64,000 nucleotides of DNA from Paramoeba atlantica (lineage: Eukaryota; Discosea), in assembly GCA_977017575.1 (NCBI GenBank), contig CDRNVI010000079.1:1-64000 (forward strand). Reading direction: 5' to 3'. Below, piece by piece: positions 29,020 to 41,500 of this stretch. The notes below the pieces were generated by a model, which worked only from the letters and a program-made list of their open reading frames with translations, searched no databases and was not told the DNA's origin. The position numbers and the translations under genes are program-made. Each line of letters starts with the position of its first letter. The first letter of the stretch is position 1.

Positions 29020-31567
29020 AGAAAGACCTTGTTTACCCGTCTGCAAGACGAAAACATCTGACGTTAGTGGGAATCAATTTGCGAAGCCCAACAATTCCAC
29101 CATACCCAACCCGTAATAAAGCCAAGACCTTGTTTACCCGTCTGCACGATAACATCTGACGTTAGTGGGAAGCAATTTGCGAAGCCCAACAATTCCACCA
29201 TACCGAACCCGTAATAAAGCCAAGACCTTTACCCGTCTGCAAGACGAAAACGTCTGACGTTAGTGGGAAGCAATTTGCGAAGCCCAACAATTCCACCATA
29301 CCCAACCCGTAATAAAGCCAAGACCTTGTTTACCCGTCTCCGAGACGAAAACGTCTGACGTTAGTGGGGAGTATTATGCGAAGCCCAACAATTCCACCAT
29401 ACCCAACCCGTAATAATGCCAAGACCTTGTTTACCCGTCTGCAAGACGAAAACGTCTGACGTTAGTGGGAAGCAATTTGCGAAGCCCAACAATTCCACCA
29501 TACCCAACCCGTAATAAAGCCAAGACCTTGTTTACCCGTCTGCACGATAACATCTGACGTTAGTGGGAAGCAATTTGCGAAGCCCAACAATTCCACCATA
29601 CCGAACCCGTAATAAAGCCAAGACCTTTACCCGTCTGCAAGACGAAAACGTCTGACGTTAGTGGGAAGCAATTTGCGAAGCCCAACAATTCCACCATACC
29701 CAACCCGTAATAAAGCCAAGACCTTGTTTACCCGTCTCCGAGACGAAAACGTCTGACGTTAGTGGGGAGTATTATGCGAAGCCCAACAATTCCACCATAC
29801 CCAACCCGTAATAAAGCCAAGACCTTGTTTACCCGTCTCCGAGACGAAAACGTCTGACGTTAGTGGGGAGTATTATGCGAAGCCCAACAATTCCACCATA
29901 CCCAACCCGTAATAATGCCAAGACCTTGTTTACCCGTCTGCAAGACGAAAACGTCTGACGTTAGTGGGAAGCAATTTGCGAAGCCCAACAATTCCACCAT
30001 ACCCAACCCGTAATAAAGCCAAGACCTTGTTTACCCGTCTCCGAGACGAAAACGTCTGACGTTAGTGGGGAGTATTATGCGAAGCCCAACAATTCCACCA
30101 TACCCAACCCGTAATAATGCCAAGACCTTGTTTACCCGTCTCCGAGACGAAAACGTCTGACGTTAGTGGGAAGCAATTTGCGAAGCCCAACAATTCCACC
30201 ATACCCAACCCGTAATAAAGCCAAGACCTTGTTTACCCGTCTGCACGATAACATCTGACGTTAGTGGGAAGCAATTTGCGAAGCCCAACAATTCCACCAT
30301 ACCGAACCCGTAATAAAGCCAAGACCTTCTTTACCCGTCTGCACGATAACAACGTCTGACGTTAGTGGGAAGCAATTTGCGAAGCCCAACAATTCCACCA
30401 TACCCAACCCGTAATAAAGCCAAGACCTTGTTTACCCGTCTGCACGATAACATCTGACGTTAGTGGGAAGCAATTTGCGAAGCCCAACAATTCCACCATA
30501 CCGAACCCGTAATAAAGCCAAGACCTTCTCTACCCGTCTGCACGATAACAACGTCTGACGTTAGTGGGAAGCAATTTGCGAAGCCCAACAATTCCACCAT
30601 ACCCAACCCGTAATAAAGCCAAGACCTTGTTTACCCGTCTCCGAGACGAAAACGTCTGACGTTAGTGGGAAGCAATTTGCGAAGCCCAACAATTCCACCA
30701 TACCCAACCCGTAATTAAGCCAAGACCTTGTTTACCCATCTGCACGATAACATCTGACGTTAGTGGGAAGCAATTTGCGAAGGCCAACAATTCCACCATA
30801 CCCAACCCGTAATAAAGCCAAGACCTTGTTTACCCGTCTCCGAGACGAAAACGTCTGACGTTAGTGGGAAGCAATTTGCGAAGCCCAACAATTCCACCGT
30901 ACACGTGGTTCACTGACGTTCGTGGGAAGCAATTTGCGAAGGCCAACAATTCCACCATACCCAACCCGTAATAAAGCCAAGACCTTGTTTACCCGTCTGC
31001 AAGACGAAAACGTCTGACGTTAGTGGGAAGCAATTTGCGAAGCCCAACAATTCCACCATAACCAACCCGTAATAAAACGAAGACCTTGTTTACCCGTCTG
31101 CGAGACGAAAACGTCTGACGTTAGTGGGAAGCAATTTGCGAAGCCCAACAATTCCACCATACCCAACCCGTAATAAAGCCAAGACCTTGTTTACCCGTCT
31201 CCAAGACGAAAGCGTTTGACGTTAGTGGGAAGTACTATGCGAAGCATAACAATTCCACCATACCCAACCCGTAATAATGCCAAGACCTTGTTTACCCGTC
31301 TGCAAGACGAAAACGTTTGACGTTAGTGGGAAGTATTATGCGAAGCATAACAATTCCACCATACCCAACCCGTAATAATGCCAAGACCTTGTTTACCCGT
31401 CTCCAAGACGAAAACATCTGACGTTAGTGGGAAGCAATTTGCGAAGCCCAACAATTCCACCATACCCAACCCATAATAAAGCCAAGACCTTGTTTACCCG
31501 TCTCCAAGACGAAAACGTTTGACGTTAGTGGGAAGTATTATGCGAAGCATAACAATTCCACCATACC
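29020..31567. repeat. Satellite array, 100-bp unit (block 1, about 26 units)
   Basis: The unit includes GCGAAGCCCAACAATTCCAC, CATACCCAACCCGTAATAAA, GCCAAGACCTTGTTTACCCG, a CGTCTgcaAGACG dyad, AACGTCTGACGTTAGTGGGA and AGCAATTT. Variants of the dyad (GCAAGACG, CTCCGAGACG, GCACGATAAC) and of one segment (AGCAATTTGCG or AGTATTATGCG) alternate. The first eight units fall into two sets of four in the same order, a higher-order repeat. Frames across the array are by-products of the repeat, not genes. Confidence 0.95.
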
Positions 31568-32860
31568 CGCGTTCGCAAGGACGCTCAACACTCTGTCATG
31601 TCGATACGTGTAGCGTCCTTGGTCTAAGGATGTCCTGCAACCTGAGAGCAGGTGCCTTAAGGTTTCGGGTTCTGAGTTGCAGATACGGCAAGACACACTA
31701 TTTGCACCATTCTTCCCCCATGTTCTGAGCATGGTCCGGGTAGGAAGTGGGGCATCACATGTGTAGCGAATCTGCTCAGTGAAGTGCTCCTAAGGCCGTT
31801 AATGGCAGCTGCAAAATCTTTCGCCTGATCTTCCTCCGTGTTCGTGTCCCACCACTGTATGGCAACCGTGGTGCGGCGTCGCAGAGCGTTAATCATACGC
31901 TCCTCGTTCAGGTCAACGAGAGTTTTCCTGGCGCGAGATCGGTCGTTCAAGCAGTGCGTTATGTGAGTTGCGGGCCGTATTTGTCCTTTCAAGCGTCTCT
32001 CCTCTTCTTCCCGTATTTTGTTCCGAAGCACAGCTGCGGCAGCCGGATCTTTGGATTTCTTTAACTGGCACATAAGGTCTGCAGTACATTCATGCCACAG
32101 TTGCGACAGGCTCCTCAGTCCCCAGCCGCGCGATGAGTAAATTGCTTCGGGACTAGAGCCACGCGCCACGTTAATCCAACGCCGCAGGAAGTTGGTACAG
32201 AGTTTCTGGAGTCGGAGGACAAAGTTCATAGTGATGCACGGGTGGATCGTAAGCGAGAAGCGCAAGCGGGAGATAATGGCATGCTGATATATCCATAGTC
32301 GCGAAGGGAGGTCGTGGGCGCTCTTATCGATGTTTCTGAGCCATGACTTAATGAAAGGACGTAGCTTCATGAACAGCGCACGGGACTGTTGTGCTCCAGG
32401 GGCGATGGTCATGCCCAGAAAGGTGCTACCTGCATCACAGATTTGGGGAATGGGAATGTGATTGACCAGAATTTGTGAACGGCGTGTCATGTAACCTGGG
32501 TGTTCATCGTCCGGTCGCACGGCCATGCATTGTACCCTACTCTTTTTCACTTTTATAGATAAACCTATTTTGCGGAGGATTGAGGATAGGGCTCCAAATG
32601 CGATTTGTGACTCCTTCGGGTTGGTGGTGAGGACCGTGAGATCGTCAGCGTAGGCCTTTATAAAGCAATTCGCATTTGCCTAGCAGATCGAGTCCGTACG
32701 CGGGAAAGTTAAGTGTCATATAACGCACTACTTCCATGACGATAAGGAATAGAGACGGGGAGAGGGTGTCGACTTGGAGTACCCCACATTGCATAGGAAT
32801 TGTAGAGGAGAGACCTTCATAACACTTTATTTGCGTAGACGCTCCGTTATATAAACTACT
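31568..32860 (-). pseudogene. LINE fragment, duplicated copy inside the satellite
   Basis: The fragment is identical, except for one base I noticed (31932 C against 34627 G), to 34263-35555. It starts abruptly in the LINE endonuclease region and lacks the last 0.53 kb. The coding sense is on the minus strand and covers the reverse transcriptase YADD block through the CRICNSEPETLRHLLSGC knuckle. It arose with the adjoining satellite as a 1,731-bp copy (31568-33298) at an offset of 2,695 bp. Confidence 0.88.
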
Positions 32861-33730
32861 GAGGTTAGTGGGAAGCAATTTGCGAAGCCCAACAATTCCA
32901 CCATACCCAACCCGTAATAAAGCCAAGACCTTGTTTACCCGTCTGCAAGACGAAAACGTCTGACGTTAGTGGGAAGCAATTTGCGAAGCCCAACAATTCC
33001 ACCATACCCAACCCGTAATAAAGCCAAGACCTTGTTTACCCGTCTGCACGATAACAACGTCTGACGTTCGTGGGAAGCAATTTGCGAAGCCCAGCAATTC
33101 CACCGTACACGTAGTTCACTGACGTTCGTGGGAAGCAATTTGCGAAGCATAACAATTTCACCTTACCCAACCCGTAATAAAGCCAAGACCTTGTTTACCC
33201 GTCTGCAAGACGAAAACGTCTGACGTTAGTGGGAAGCAATTTGCGAAGCATAACAATTCCACCATACCCAACCCGTAATAAAACCAAGACCTTGTTTATC
33301 CGTCTGCACGATAACAACGTCTGACGTTCGTGGGAAGCAATTTGCGAAGCCCAACAATTCCACCGTACACGTGGTTCACTGACGTTCGTGGGAAGCAATT
33401 TGCGAAGCATAACAATTTCACCGTACCCAACCCGTAATAGCCAAGACCTTGTTTACCGTCTGCAAGACGAAAACGTCTGACGTTAGTGGGAAGCAATTTG
33501 CGAAGCATAACAATTCCACCATACCCAACCCGTAATAAAACGAAGACCTTGTTTACCCGTCTGCAAGACGAAAACGTCTGACGTTAGTGGGAAGCAATTT
33601 GCGAAGCCCAACAATTCCACCGTACACGTGGTTCACTGACGTTAGTGGGAAGCAATTTGCGAAGCCCAACAATTCCACCATACCCAACCCATAATAAAGC
33701 CAAGACCTTGTTTACCCGTCTGCAAGACGT
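32861..33730. repeat. Satellite array, block 2 (about 9 units)
   Basis: Same 100-bp family, including a variant with CCGTACACGTGGTTCACTGACGTTCG inserted. 32861-33298 belongs to the duplicated segment. Confidence 0.93.
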
Positions 33731-35555
33731 ATTTATTCAATACAGAATCATATTTAGATTTGCAGAGGTAAATTTCTACCTATGCTACGGTCGCATACGA
33801 CGACCCCGCATAGGCTGTTTTACTAGCCTAGCCGCCCCCTTTCCAGTCGGGTGATTCCCGGTTTAGCCAAATAACAAAGCTACTACGAATTGCTTCGCGT
33901 ATGGCTTCAAGTTGGCATTCCGTGGACAGCCCTTTGTCACTCCCAAAAAGGCGGGCTACCTGCCGAAGAGGGGAAGCCGGCAATCCTCTTACACCCACCT
34001 CCATACACAGCAGATGTGTGTTCGGGTGGTCCATCCTGCGGCGATGCAATATATTCTGATATTTTTCCGTTTTGCGGCAGTGTGCCTCCGCGATGTTGTC
34101 TGTCCAGGGTACGGTCAGTTCAACGATAAATTCAGTTCCATCGTGAAGCCTGACCAGGCCATCTGGACGCAGAGTGATTTCTAGGTCTGCCCACCAGCTT
34201 GGGAGGTTACGGAGGCCCTCGAGGTCGAATGAGGCCCAGGAGGTGTTGGGGGAGCCGACGATCGCGTTCGCAAGGACGCTCAACACTCTGTCATGTCGAT
34301 ACGTGTAGCGTCCTTGGTCTAAGGATGTCCTGCAACCTGAGAGCAGGTGCCTTAAGGTTTCGGGTTCTGAGTTGCAGATACGGCAAGACACACTATTTGC
34401 ACCATTCTTCCCCCATGTTCTGAGCATGGTCCGGGTAGGAAGTGGGGCATCACATGTGTAGCGAATCTGCTCAGTGAAGTGCTCCTAAGGCCGTTAATGG
34501 CAGCTGCAAAATCTTTCGCCTGATCTTCCTCCGTGTTCGTGTCCCACCACTGTATGGCAACCGTGGTGCGGCGTCGCAGAGCGTTAATCATACGCTCCTC
34601 GTTCAGGTCAACGAGAGTTTTCCTGGGGCGAGATCGGTCGTTCAAGCAGTGCGTTATGTGAGTTGCGGGCCGTATTTGTCCTTTCAAGCGTCTCTCCTCT
34701 TCTTCCCGTATTTTGTTCCGAAGCACAGCTGCGGCAGCCGGATCTTTGGATTTCTTTAACTGGCACATAAGGTCTGCAGTACATTCATGCCACAGTTGCG
34801 ACAGGCTCCTCAGTCCCCAGCCGCGCGATGAGTAAATTGCTTCGGGACTAGAGCCACGCGCCACGTTAATCCAACGCCGCAGGAAGTTGGTACAGAGTTT
34901 CTGGAGTCGGAGGACAAAGTTCATAGTGATGCACGGGTGGATCGTAAGCGAGAAGCGCAAGCGGGAGATAATGGCATGCTGATATATCCATAGTCGCGAA
35001 GGGAGGTCGTGGGCGCTCTTATCGATGTTTCTGAGCCATGACTTAATGAAAGGACGTAGCTTCATGAACAGCGCACGGGACTGTTGTGCTCCAGGGGCGA
35101 TGGTCATGCCCAGAAAGGTGCTACCTGCATCACAGATTTGGGGAATGGGAATGTGATTGACCAGAATTTGTGAACGGCGTGTCATGTAACCTGGGTGTTC
35201 ATCGTCCGGTCGCACGGCCATGCATTGTACCCTACTCTTTTTCACTTTTATAGATAAACCTATTTTGCGGAGGATTGAGGATAGGGCTCCAAATGCGATT
35301 TGTGACTCCTTCGGGTTGGTGGTGAGGACCGTGAGATCGTCAGCGTAGGCCTTTATAAAGCAATTCGCATTTGCCTAGCAGATCGAGTCCGTACGCGGGA
35401 AAGTTAAGTGTCATATAACGCACTACTTCCATGACGATAAGGAATAGAGACGGGGAGAGGGTGTCGACTTGGAGTACCCCACATTGCATAGGAATTGTAG
35501 AGGAGAGACCTTCATAACACTTTATTTGCGTAGACGCTCCGTTATATAAACTACT
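33731..35555 (-). mobile_element. 5'-truncated LINE inserted in the satellite
   Basis: This 1.8-kb element has its 3' end at 33731 and breaks off inside the reverse transcriptase at 35555, the usual result of incomplete reverse transcription. Satellite sequence abuts both ends (…CTGCAAGACG on the left, TTAGTGGGAAGC on the right), with about 13 bp of the unit missing instead of a target duplication. It is the same family as the LINE at 13310-18250 but clearly diverged from it in protein sequence. Confidence 0.88.
33828..35555 (-). pseudogene. LINE reverse transcriptase C-part and endonuclease, truncated
   Basis: In order: GVLQVDTLSPSLF (usual Gly replaced by Val), KAYADDLTVLTTNP (catalytic YADD kept), the thumb-like region to FATHVM, then after a frame change near 34440 LRTWGKNGANSVSCRIC, the knuckle ending RHLLSGC, and LRPDGLVRLHDGTEFIVEL of the restriction-like nuclease. 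Another frame change lies near 35340-35380. The natural stop is at 33828. Confidence 0.85.
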
Positions 35556-36121
35556 GAGGTTAGTGGGAAGCAATTTGCGAAGCCCAACAATTCCACCATA
35601 CCCAACCCGTAATAAAGCCAAGACCTTGTTTACCCGTCTGCAAGACGAAAACGTCTGACGTTAGTGGGAAGCAATTTGCGAAGCCCAACAATTCCACCAT
35701 ACCCAACCCGTAATAAAGCCAAGACCTTGTTTACCCGTCTGCACGATAACAACGTCTGACGTTCGTGGGAAGCAATTTGCGAAGCCCAGCAATTCCACCG
35801 TACACGTAGTTCACTGACGTTCGTGGGAAGCAATTTGCGAAGCATAACAATTTCACCTTACCCAACCCGTAATAAAGCCAAGACCTTGTTTACCCGTCTG
35901 CAAGACGAAAACGTCTGACGTTAGTGGGAAGCAATTTGCGAAGCATAACAATTCCACCATACCCAACCCGTAATAAAACCAAGACCTTGTTTACCCGTCT
36001 CCGAGACGAAAACGTCTGACGTTAGTGGGAAGCAATTTGCGAAGCCCAACAATTCCACCATACCCAACCCGTAATTAAGCCAAGACCTTGTTTACCCGTC
36101 TGCAAGACGAAAACGTCTGAC
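35556..36121. repeat. Satellite array, block 3 (about 6 units)
   Basis: Same 100-bp family. It is joined without spacer to a foldback-family arm at 36121, after AAAACGTCTGAC. Confidence 0.93.
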
Positions 36122-36217
36122 TTTGGGCCGTTTTTGATGCCTTACCAGTAAGGGTAGGAGGCGAATCTGACGAAAAAAACGTCATAGAATGGTAGCTGAG
36201 GTCCCAAACTATCAAAA
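36121..36217. repeat. Partial arm of the foldback family
   Basis: TTTGGGCCGTTTTTGATGCC, CAGTAAGGGTAGGAGGCGAA and TCTGACGAAAAAAACGTC match the left arm at 54940-55030 of the complete element. The hairpin end is missing. Confidence 0.75.
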
Positions 36218-36223
36218 TACGTA

Positions 36224-36968
36224 CCGTCCCCCCCCAATTTAGTGTTTAGTAGAATTGGGCAAAATCGAATACTAAGTAGGGGAGAGGAAAGATCAATGTA
36301 AAAGACGTGAAAAACAGATATAAAATGAAAAAATGAACGGAAAAAAAATGGCGCCGCGAAGCGGCGCCGTGTTCGTTGATGCCGAAACTACACTTGAAAA
36401 CTTTCGAAACGAACCACCTGATGGTTCGCCTACGGCTACCTTCAATCCTCCACACCCTTAGTTCCACGCTTTTCAAGAGTTCTAACCTTTCGTTTAGTCT
36501 TGCAGAGTTTGTTACGCAGCCTCTTGATAATTGCACCCTTGGCATTGATTTTTTTTAAGGAAAAACTCCCTCGTCACTTGGATCTGAAATTGATTGTGGA
36601 ACGGGTTCTTCCTTTTCAGGGGATAAAGAGTCAAGTCTGGTATCGTCATCAGCTCCGCGCGATACATCGGAGTTAAGACCCTTTATTTCCCCTACCGCTT
36701 CTAAAAGCTTTGCGTCTAACCCAGGCGACAATTGTCCATTTCATTGCGCTTCGGTACTATTTTTTCGGTGTTCTCTGTGGTAATCTGATTATGCCTGAAA
36801 AAACATTAACCGAAAACAAGTCTCGCAGCTCTTTCAAGGTTGGTTTCAAGGTTGGTTTTTCGTGAACGGGGTTGTAAAAAAAATTTGTACGCCACTTTCT
36901 ACGAAGCTTTGAAATTAAACACTAAATAGGGGTGGGCAAGGTACTAAATAGTAAATAGGGGGGGACGG
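36224..36968. mobile_element. Small DNA element with CCGTCCCCCC ends (745 bp)
   Basis: The left end is CCGTCCCCCCCCAATTTAGT with TTTAGTA beyond; the right end is TACTAAATAGTAAATAGGGG through GACGG, inverted. The interior holds the 19-bp hairpin GGCGCCGCGAAGCGGCGCC (36350-36368) and a 99-codon shadow-like frame without domains. It is a non-autonomous member of the G-run-capped elements. Confidence 0.6.
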
Positions 36969-37346
36969 CAATAGTAATCGCTTTTGGGAAATATTGTTTT
37001 TGCTTTTTCTTTGGTCGAAAATATATAATTTTTAGGTCATCCCTAAAATTTCGGGAAGTTTGACCATGGAAATATTCGCTATGGGAACACGGTTTAGATA
37101 GAAACGGAATATCGTCTTCTCGTAACCAGTCTCACGTGGTGTACTCAGCGACAGATTGTATTCCTCACCTTGAGCGAGACGGATCCTCTTGTGGGAATCA
37201 TTGACCCACTTTTACATTATTTTGTTTCGCAAATAGCGCTTTTGAACCTTTCATCGAAGAGGGGTTTCCTGATCACTTACTCTATTCGCATGAAAAAGAA
37301 ATCCTAAAAAAGATAACATTAGACAACTGCGTCTTCTTTTTATGAA
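36969..37346. other. Spacer before LRR copy 3
   Basis: No gene, repeat or signal recognised. Confidence 0.4.
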
Positions 37347-38147
37347 ATGGATGACAAATTCGCTACACGTCCTAGTAAGGTTAGCCCTCTTCTCTTGTCT
37401 CAGGAGGATATGCTGGAGCGTCTCATTGTGCATCTGACGGGAAGACATAAAACTTGGATTGGTACTCACAGCAAACTCTTCGGACGTTCCAAGCCTGCAT
37501 CTGTGTGCAAGTGGAAAGGTGTGACCTGCGACAGCCATACACGCGTTACGGAAATTATGTGGGAATCAATGAGTCTAGAAGGACGTTTGCAATGGGACAG
37601 TCTGCCCAAGTCCGTTATAACTTGTTCTTTCAATAATAACAGACTTACGGGTCCCATTCAACTCAATGCTTTGCCCTCGCAGCTTACCCACTTTGATGTA
37701 TCCTGGAATTCTCATACGGGTGAGTTGTCTTTTGTTGACTTGCCGCATACGCTAGAGACTCTCTATATGCGTCACAATCAGTTAGAGGGAAATGTAGATT
37801 TTACTCAACTGCCTCGGGGTCTAATCAATTTAGATATCGCACTGAACCATCTTTCAGGGGAGGTTAATCTAGCTTGCTTTCCGAGTTCAATGCAATATAT
37901 TTATCTGTCGAATAATGAATTTACGGGACCTCTGCGGCTAGAATCCTTACCTTCCTCATTGGAATGCATCCACTGCGACAGAAATGATTTTTCTGGATTA
38001 ACATTTTTTGATGGACTTCCAAACGGATTGCGTGAACTGCGACTGGAAAAGAATAAAGATCTTCATGGAGAAATCGATACCACTTATCTACCTCAACATC
38101 TAGAGCCGACAATTCGTGAGACGAATATTCGTATAAAATATGATTGA
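37347..38147 (+). CDS. Leucine-rich-repeat protein (LRR copy 3, 266 aa)
   Basis: ATG 37347 gives MDDKFATRPSKVSPLLLSQE. This lacks the MY...CIDDGSDLRRGK start of its relatives but keeps the helix (EDMLERLIVHL) and N-cap VCKWKGVTCDSHTRVTEIMW. About eight 23-residue repeats follow, ending GEIDTTYLP and TNIRIKYD. It is more diverged than copies 2, 5 and 7, so an older duplicate. There is no signal peptide; location and partner are unknown. Confidence 0.87.
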   Translation: MDDKFATRPSKVSPLLLSQEDMLERLIVHLTGRHKTWIGTHSKLFGRSKPASVCKWKGVTCDSHTRVTEIMWESMSLEGRLQWDSLPKSVITCSFNNNRLTGPIQLNALPSQLTHFDVSWNSHTGELSFVDLPHTLETLYMRHNQLEGNVDFTQLPRGLINLDIALNHLSGEVNLACFPSSMQYIYLSNNEFTGPLRLESLPSSLECIHCDRNDFSGLTFFDGLPNGLRELRLEKNKDLHGEIDTTYLPQHLEPTIRETNIRIKYD

Positions 38148-38553
38148 ATTATGTTTCAATTTGGTGCTATTGGTTGTATACATGCAGTCTATAGGTTGTA
38201 TACAGGTCTATAGGTCTATACAGTACAGTACGTTGTATACATACTGTAGATTAGATTGATCGCTTTTTTACCTACACAGGGAGGAAATGTTACCCACCAA
38301 AACTTGTAAATTTTATGAACAAATGAAACGATTTCTGTTCAGTTTTGAAGGCTTTTACAATTTGAAAGCGATGAACTCTTCTTTCCATTGAAACTTGTAA
38401 CGTTCTCGATCCTACTACTAATTCCTACTAACTGGGCGAAGGGTATACGGGGGGAACCCTATTACTAATAGGATTTACCGAGCGGACTACTAGTATCTTT
38501 TTACATCTTCCATACAAGAACTGACTTTTCTTCATTCCCCATATTCCCGTTCC
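38148..38553. other. Spacer and probable 5' region of the 1,402-codon gene
   Basis: GGTTGTATACA, TACAGGTCTATAGGTCTATA and similar short repeats occur at 38168-38250. The last 40 bp before ATG 38554 are pyrimidine-rich (TTTTCTTCATTCCCCATATT), as before the PPP1R11-like gene. Confidence 0.4.
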
Positions 38554-41500
38554 ATGTCTCAACGAAACGAATCTCACTTCCCTAGTGCCTCAACCTTAAA
38601 TCGCACTCACATTCCTTCCAAAGGATTTCCCTCGACGGGTTCCCATGTAAGGTCCCCATGTCTGCCTTCTCGCTCGCTTCCACCACGCTTTCTGTTGCTT
38701 CTTTCTACCTTCTTGTGTTTGTTACTTTCCTGCGATGCCCTGCACATCTCTCTCTTCGCTTCTCATCACGACCTTTGGAAATCACCCCAAAAATCCTCAA
38801 CTCCTCTTTCTCCTCCAAACGCCGCTTTTCGCCCCCGCTTTCCACTTCCCTCCATCTCGGCTACCCCAGGAAACGCGCGACCAAAAGCAAAATCCGCGCA
38901 TCATCTCAACTTTCGCCGAGCCCAGACACTTTTAGCACCGCTTTCGCCGTTACAGCCTTCTTCCTCTTCTTCTTCTTCATCGAATGAAAATTCTTCCTCT
39001 CCCTTTTCCACGGCCAACACATCCGATGCGATTTCTTCTTCATCGTCTTCATCATCATCTTCTCTCTCCACTCCACAAACCCTCCAAGACATCGAAGGCA
39101 CTCTACACAACGAATCCTCACAAACCTTTCCCTCGATTGCTCCGCTCTCTGAAAACTCGTTTTCTTCTTCTTCTTCTTTCTCCTCTTCACCGCTCTTTCG
39201 TTTCCTTCACTCGCTCCAACGCTTTCTGTATACTTTATTCGCCTCGATGTGTAGAAATTGTACATTTTCGAGCCGATCGAATCTTCATGATGGTGAGTCT
39301 TCTTTTTCTTCGCGCTCTGCTGGTGCTATGGGGTCTTCGTCATCGTCGTCGTCTTCTTCATCGTCTTCTTCATCGTTTTCATCATCATCTTCATTCGAAA
39401 GCGCTGCGGATTCCAATGCTCTGTCTTCTTTCTCATCGTCTTCTTCGTCTCTTGCTGATTTCGCCTCATCCATCCATGCGCTTTCCCTTCAATGCCACAC
39501 CCCGGGGACAAAACAAAACATAAAGTTAGGTTTTGAAAATACACAAAATGGAAAACAAAATGTAAAGCAAAATGTAAAACAACAAAATGCTTTTCCTATG
39601 AAAGAGAGCCAAGCCGCTGCTGCAGCAGTAGCCGCTCTTTTTCATCATCGTTCTCCCATCCCCCTTGGAGATTACGCTTTCCCTCATCATCCTTCATGGA
39701 GAGTGGGAGCGAAGGCGAGAGCTAACGGGGAATCCAACACACATCAGAGCAATCGTTTGAACCCAAACGGTACAAACGTTTGCGAGTCAAAAGCACTCAA
39801 AGCTCAAACTTTGAATCAAAAGTACAAAATCGCTCTCCAGCATGATTTCTCGTTTCATGTTGAAATGAAAACGGGAGCGAACGGTTTAAGCCTAATTTCA
39901 CAAAAAGGGGGGGATAGGGAACGACGGGGTTTGATCCAAAGCGTACTGGTGCGGTATTATGCCACCGTGCTGGATAGTTTTGTGGAGGACACCTGGGGGA
40001 GGGAGCAGAGGAGAGCGGACAGGGCAGCCGATAGGGAAAAAGCGGAAGGGGAAAGAGATGAAAAAGAGCAAGAAAAGGGCCTTTTTATTCCCACGCTTTT
40101 ACTTCACCCTTTTGAGAGTTCTGCTTTACGTCCTCGATTTTATGTAACGGAGCGAAATTATCCAGGAGTGGAGTATCGGCTTTTTTTCGACAGTGGTTTG
40201 TTTTCTCTTCGTGAGGAGATTCTTCCCGAGGCGTTGGAGCGTTTGGAGAAAGATTTACGACGCCGCATGACAGTGCAGTTCTCGGATGTGAAAATCCAGT
40301 CCGCAGAGTCGAATCTCTCGGCCTCGTTTGCCGCGAGACGATCCGAGGGGGATAAAAATCGGGAAAAGTATTATTGGCTGCAAACGCTGTTGGAAAAAAA
40401 TAAGATTCAAGTGAAAGACACTCCGATTGAGTTTCCCGCAGCACGAGCGTCGTTGGATGACCGGTGCGTGTTGGTGATTCCACAACTTCGAGAAGAGGAG
40501 GGCGAGTGTAACAAGAGGATAAGAAAGGCAGAAGGCGAAGCGAAAGATCATGATAATCGCTTTTCTACGACACGACGAAGTCTTTTTACGGATCAAGAAG
40601 AGCAGTCATCGTCGGAGGATGCTGGAACTTCCGAATTTTCTTTTTCAAAATCGAAATTTTCGCCCTCGTTGAGCTCTTCTTCCACGCCGACGACAGCGTC
40701 GAGCGCTGAACAAAACCCAACCGCTGCAAATTTAGCCCACAATCTTCGATTCCCGCACGGCGCGCGTCGTACCCATTTATGGTCCTCTCACCCTCCTGAT
40801 ATTCTCCCTCTCGATGCTCGTCCGTATTTCGAACTCCCGGAGTCTTTTCGACATTCGTTTCAACGACTCGCGCAGAGTTTGAAGCTTTCAACGACGCAGT
40901 TGGATGAGTTGCGATGGGAAACGTTACAGTGGCTTCAGAAAAGAGTAAGGAAAGAAAATCAAAAAGGGGAAGAAGAAAATGAAAAGGACGGGATCGAGGA
41001 TAACGAAAACCATGAAAGTAAGGAAGAGGAAAAGGAGGAGAAAATGCAGGACAGTCCTGGAACGCGCAAATCTGGAATAAATATGAGTAAGGGCTTAAAA
41101 AAGAGTAAACCGCCGAATGCCTTCGAAAGCCCACCTCCCGAAACCCCTTGCTGGGAGGAAACGCGTGTTTTGGGGTCTCCCTCCGGTTACTGTCCTGCAG
41201 AGCCTGTGGGATTATACGGCGCCGGTCCGGCTTCGTTTTTTCTTCGTGATTTACGACACCGTTATGTGTGGGAAGCGGTGGAGCCAAGCCAACGAAGTTC
41301 GGGTCTATGGCACACCAAAGGGGTCTCCTCGCAAAGTTACTTTTTGAACACAAATGCGGGAGTATCAGAGGGCTTTCAGCCGTGGAAAGGGTTTCACCGC
41401 AAAGGGGTATGCACGGTTCCTCCTTTTTTGTGGAAAACACAACAAGAGGGGGAGGAAAAGAACAAGGTGGGTGAAAAACAGGAGGCGGAGAAACAACAAA

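Noticed and set aside
29020-31567. CRISPR array
   Set aside because: Units are contiguous near-identical 100-bp repeats without unique spacers, in a eukaryotic context; this is a satellite.
32645-33508. Repetitive short ORFs in the satellite (LRKLLPTN repeats)
   Set aside because: They arise from the repeat unit read in one frame, shift between units, and have no domain or start context.
38906-39544. Charged minus-strand and + strand alternative frames in the large ORF
   Set aside because: Produced by TCT/TCA serine-codon repeats read in other frames.
40586-41440. 284-codon minus-strand frame inside the large ORF
   Set aside because: Antisense shadow; the + strand frame is far longer and has a start, leader and coherent composition.
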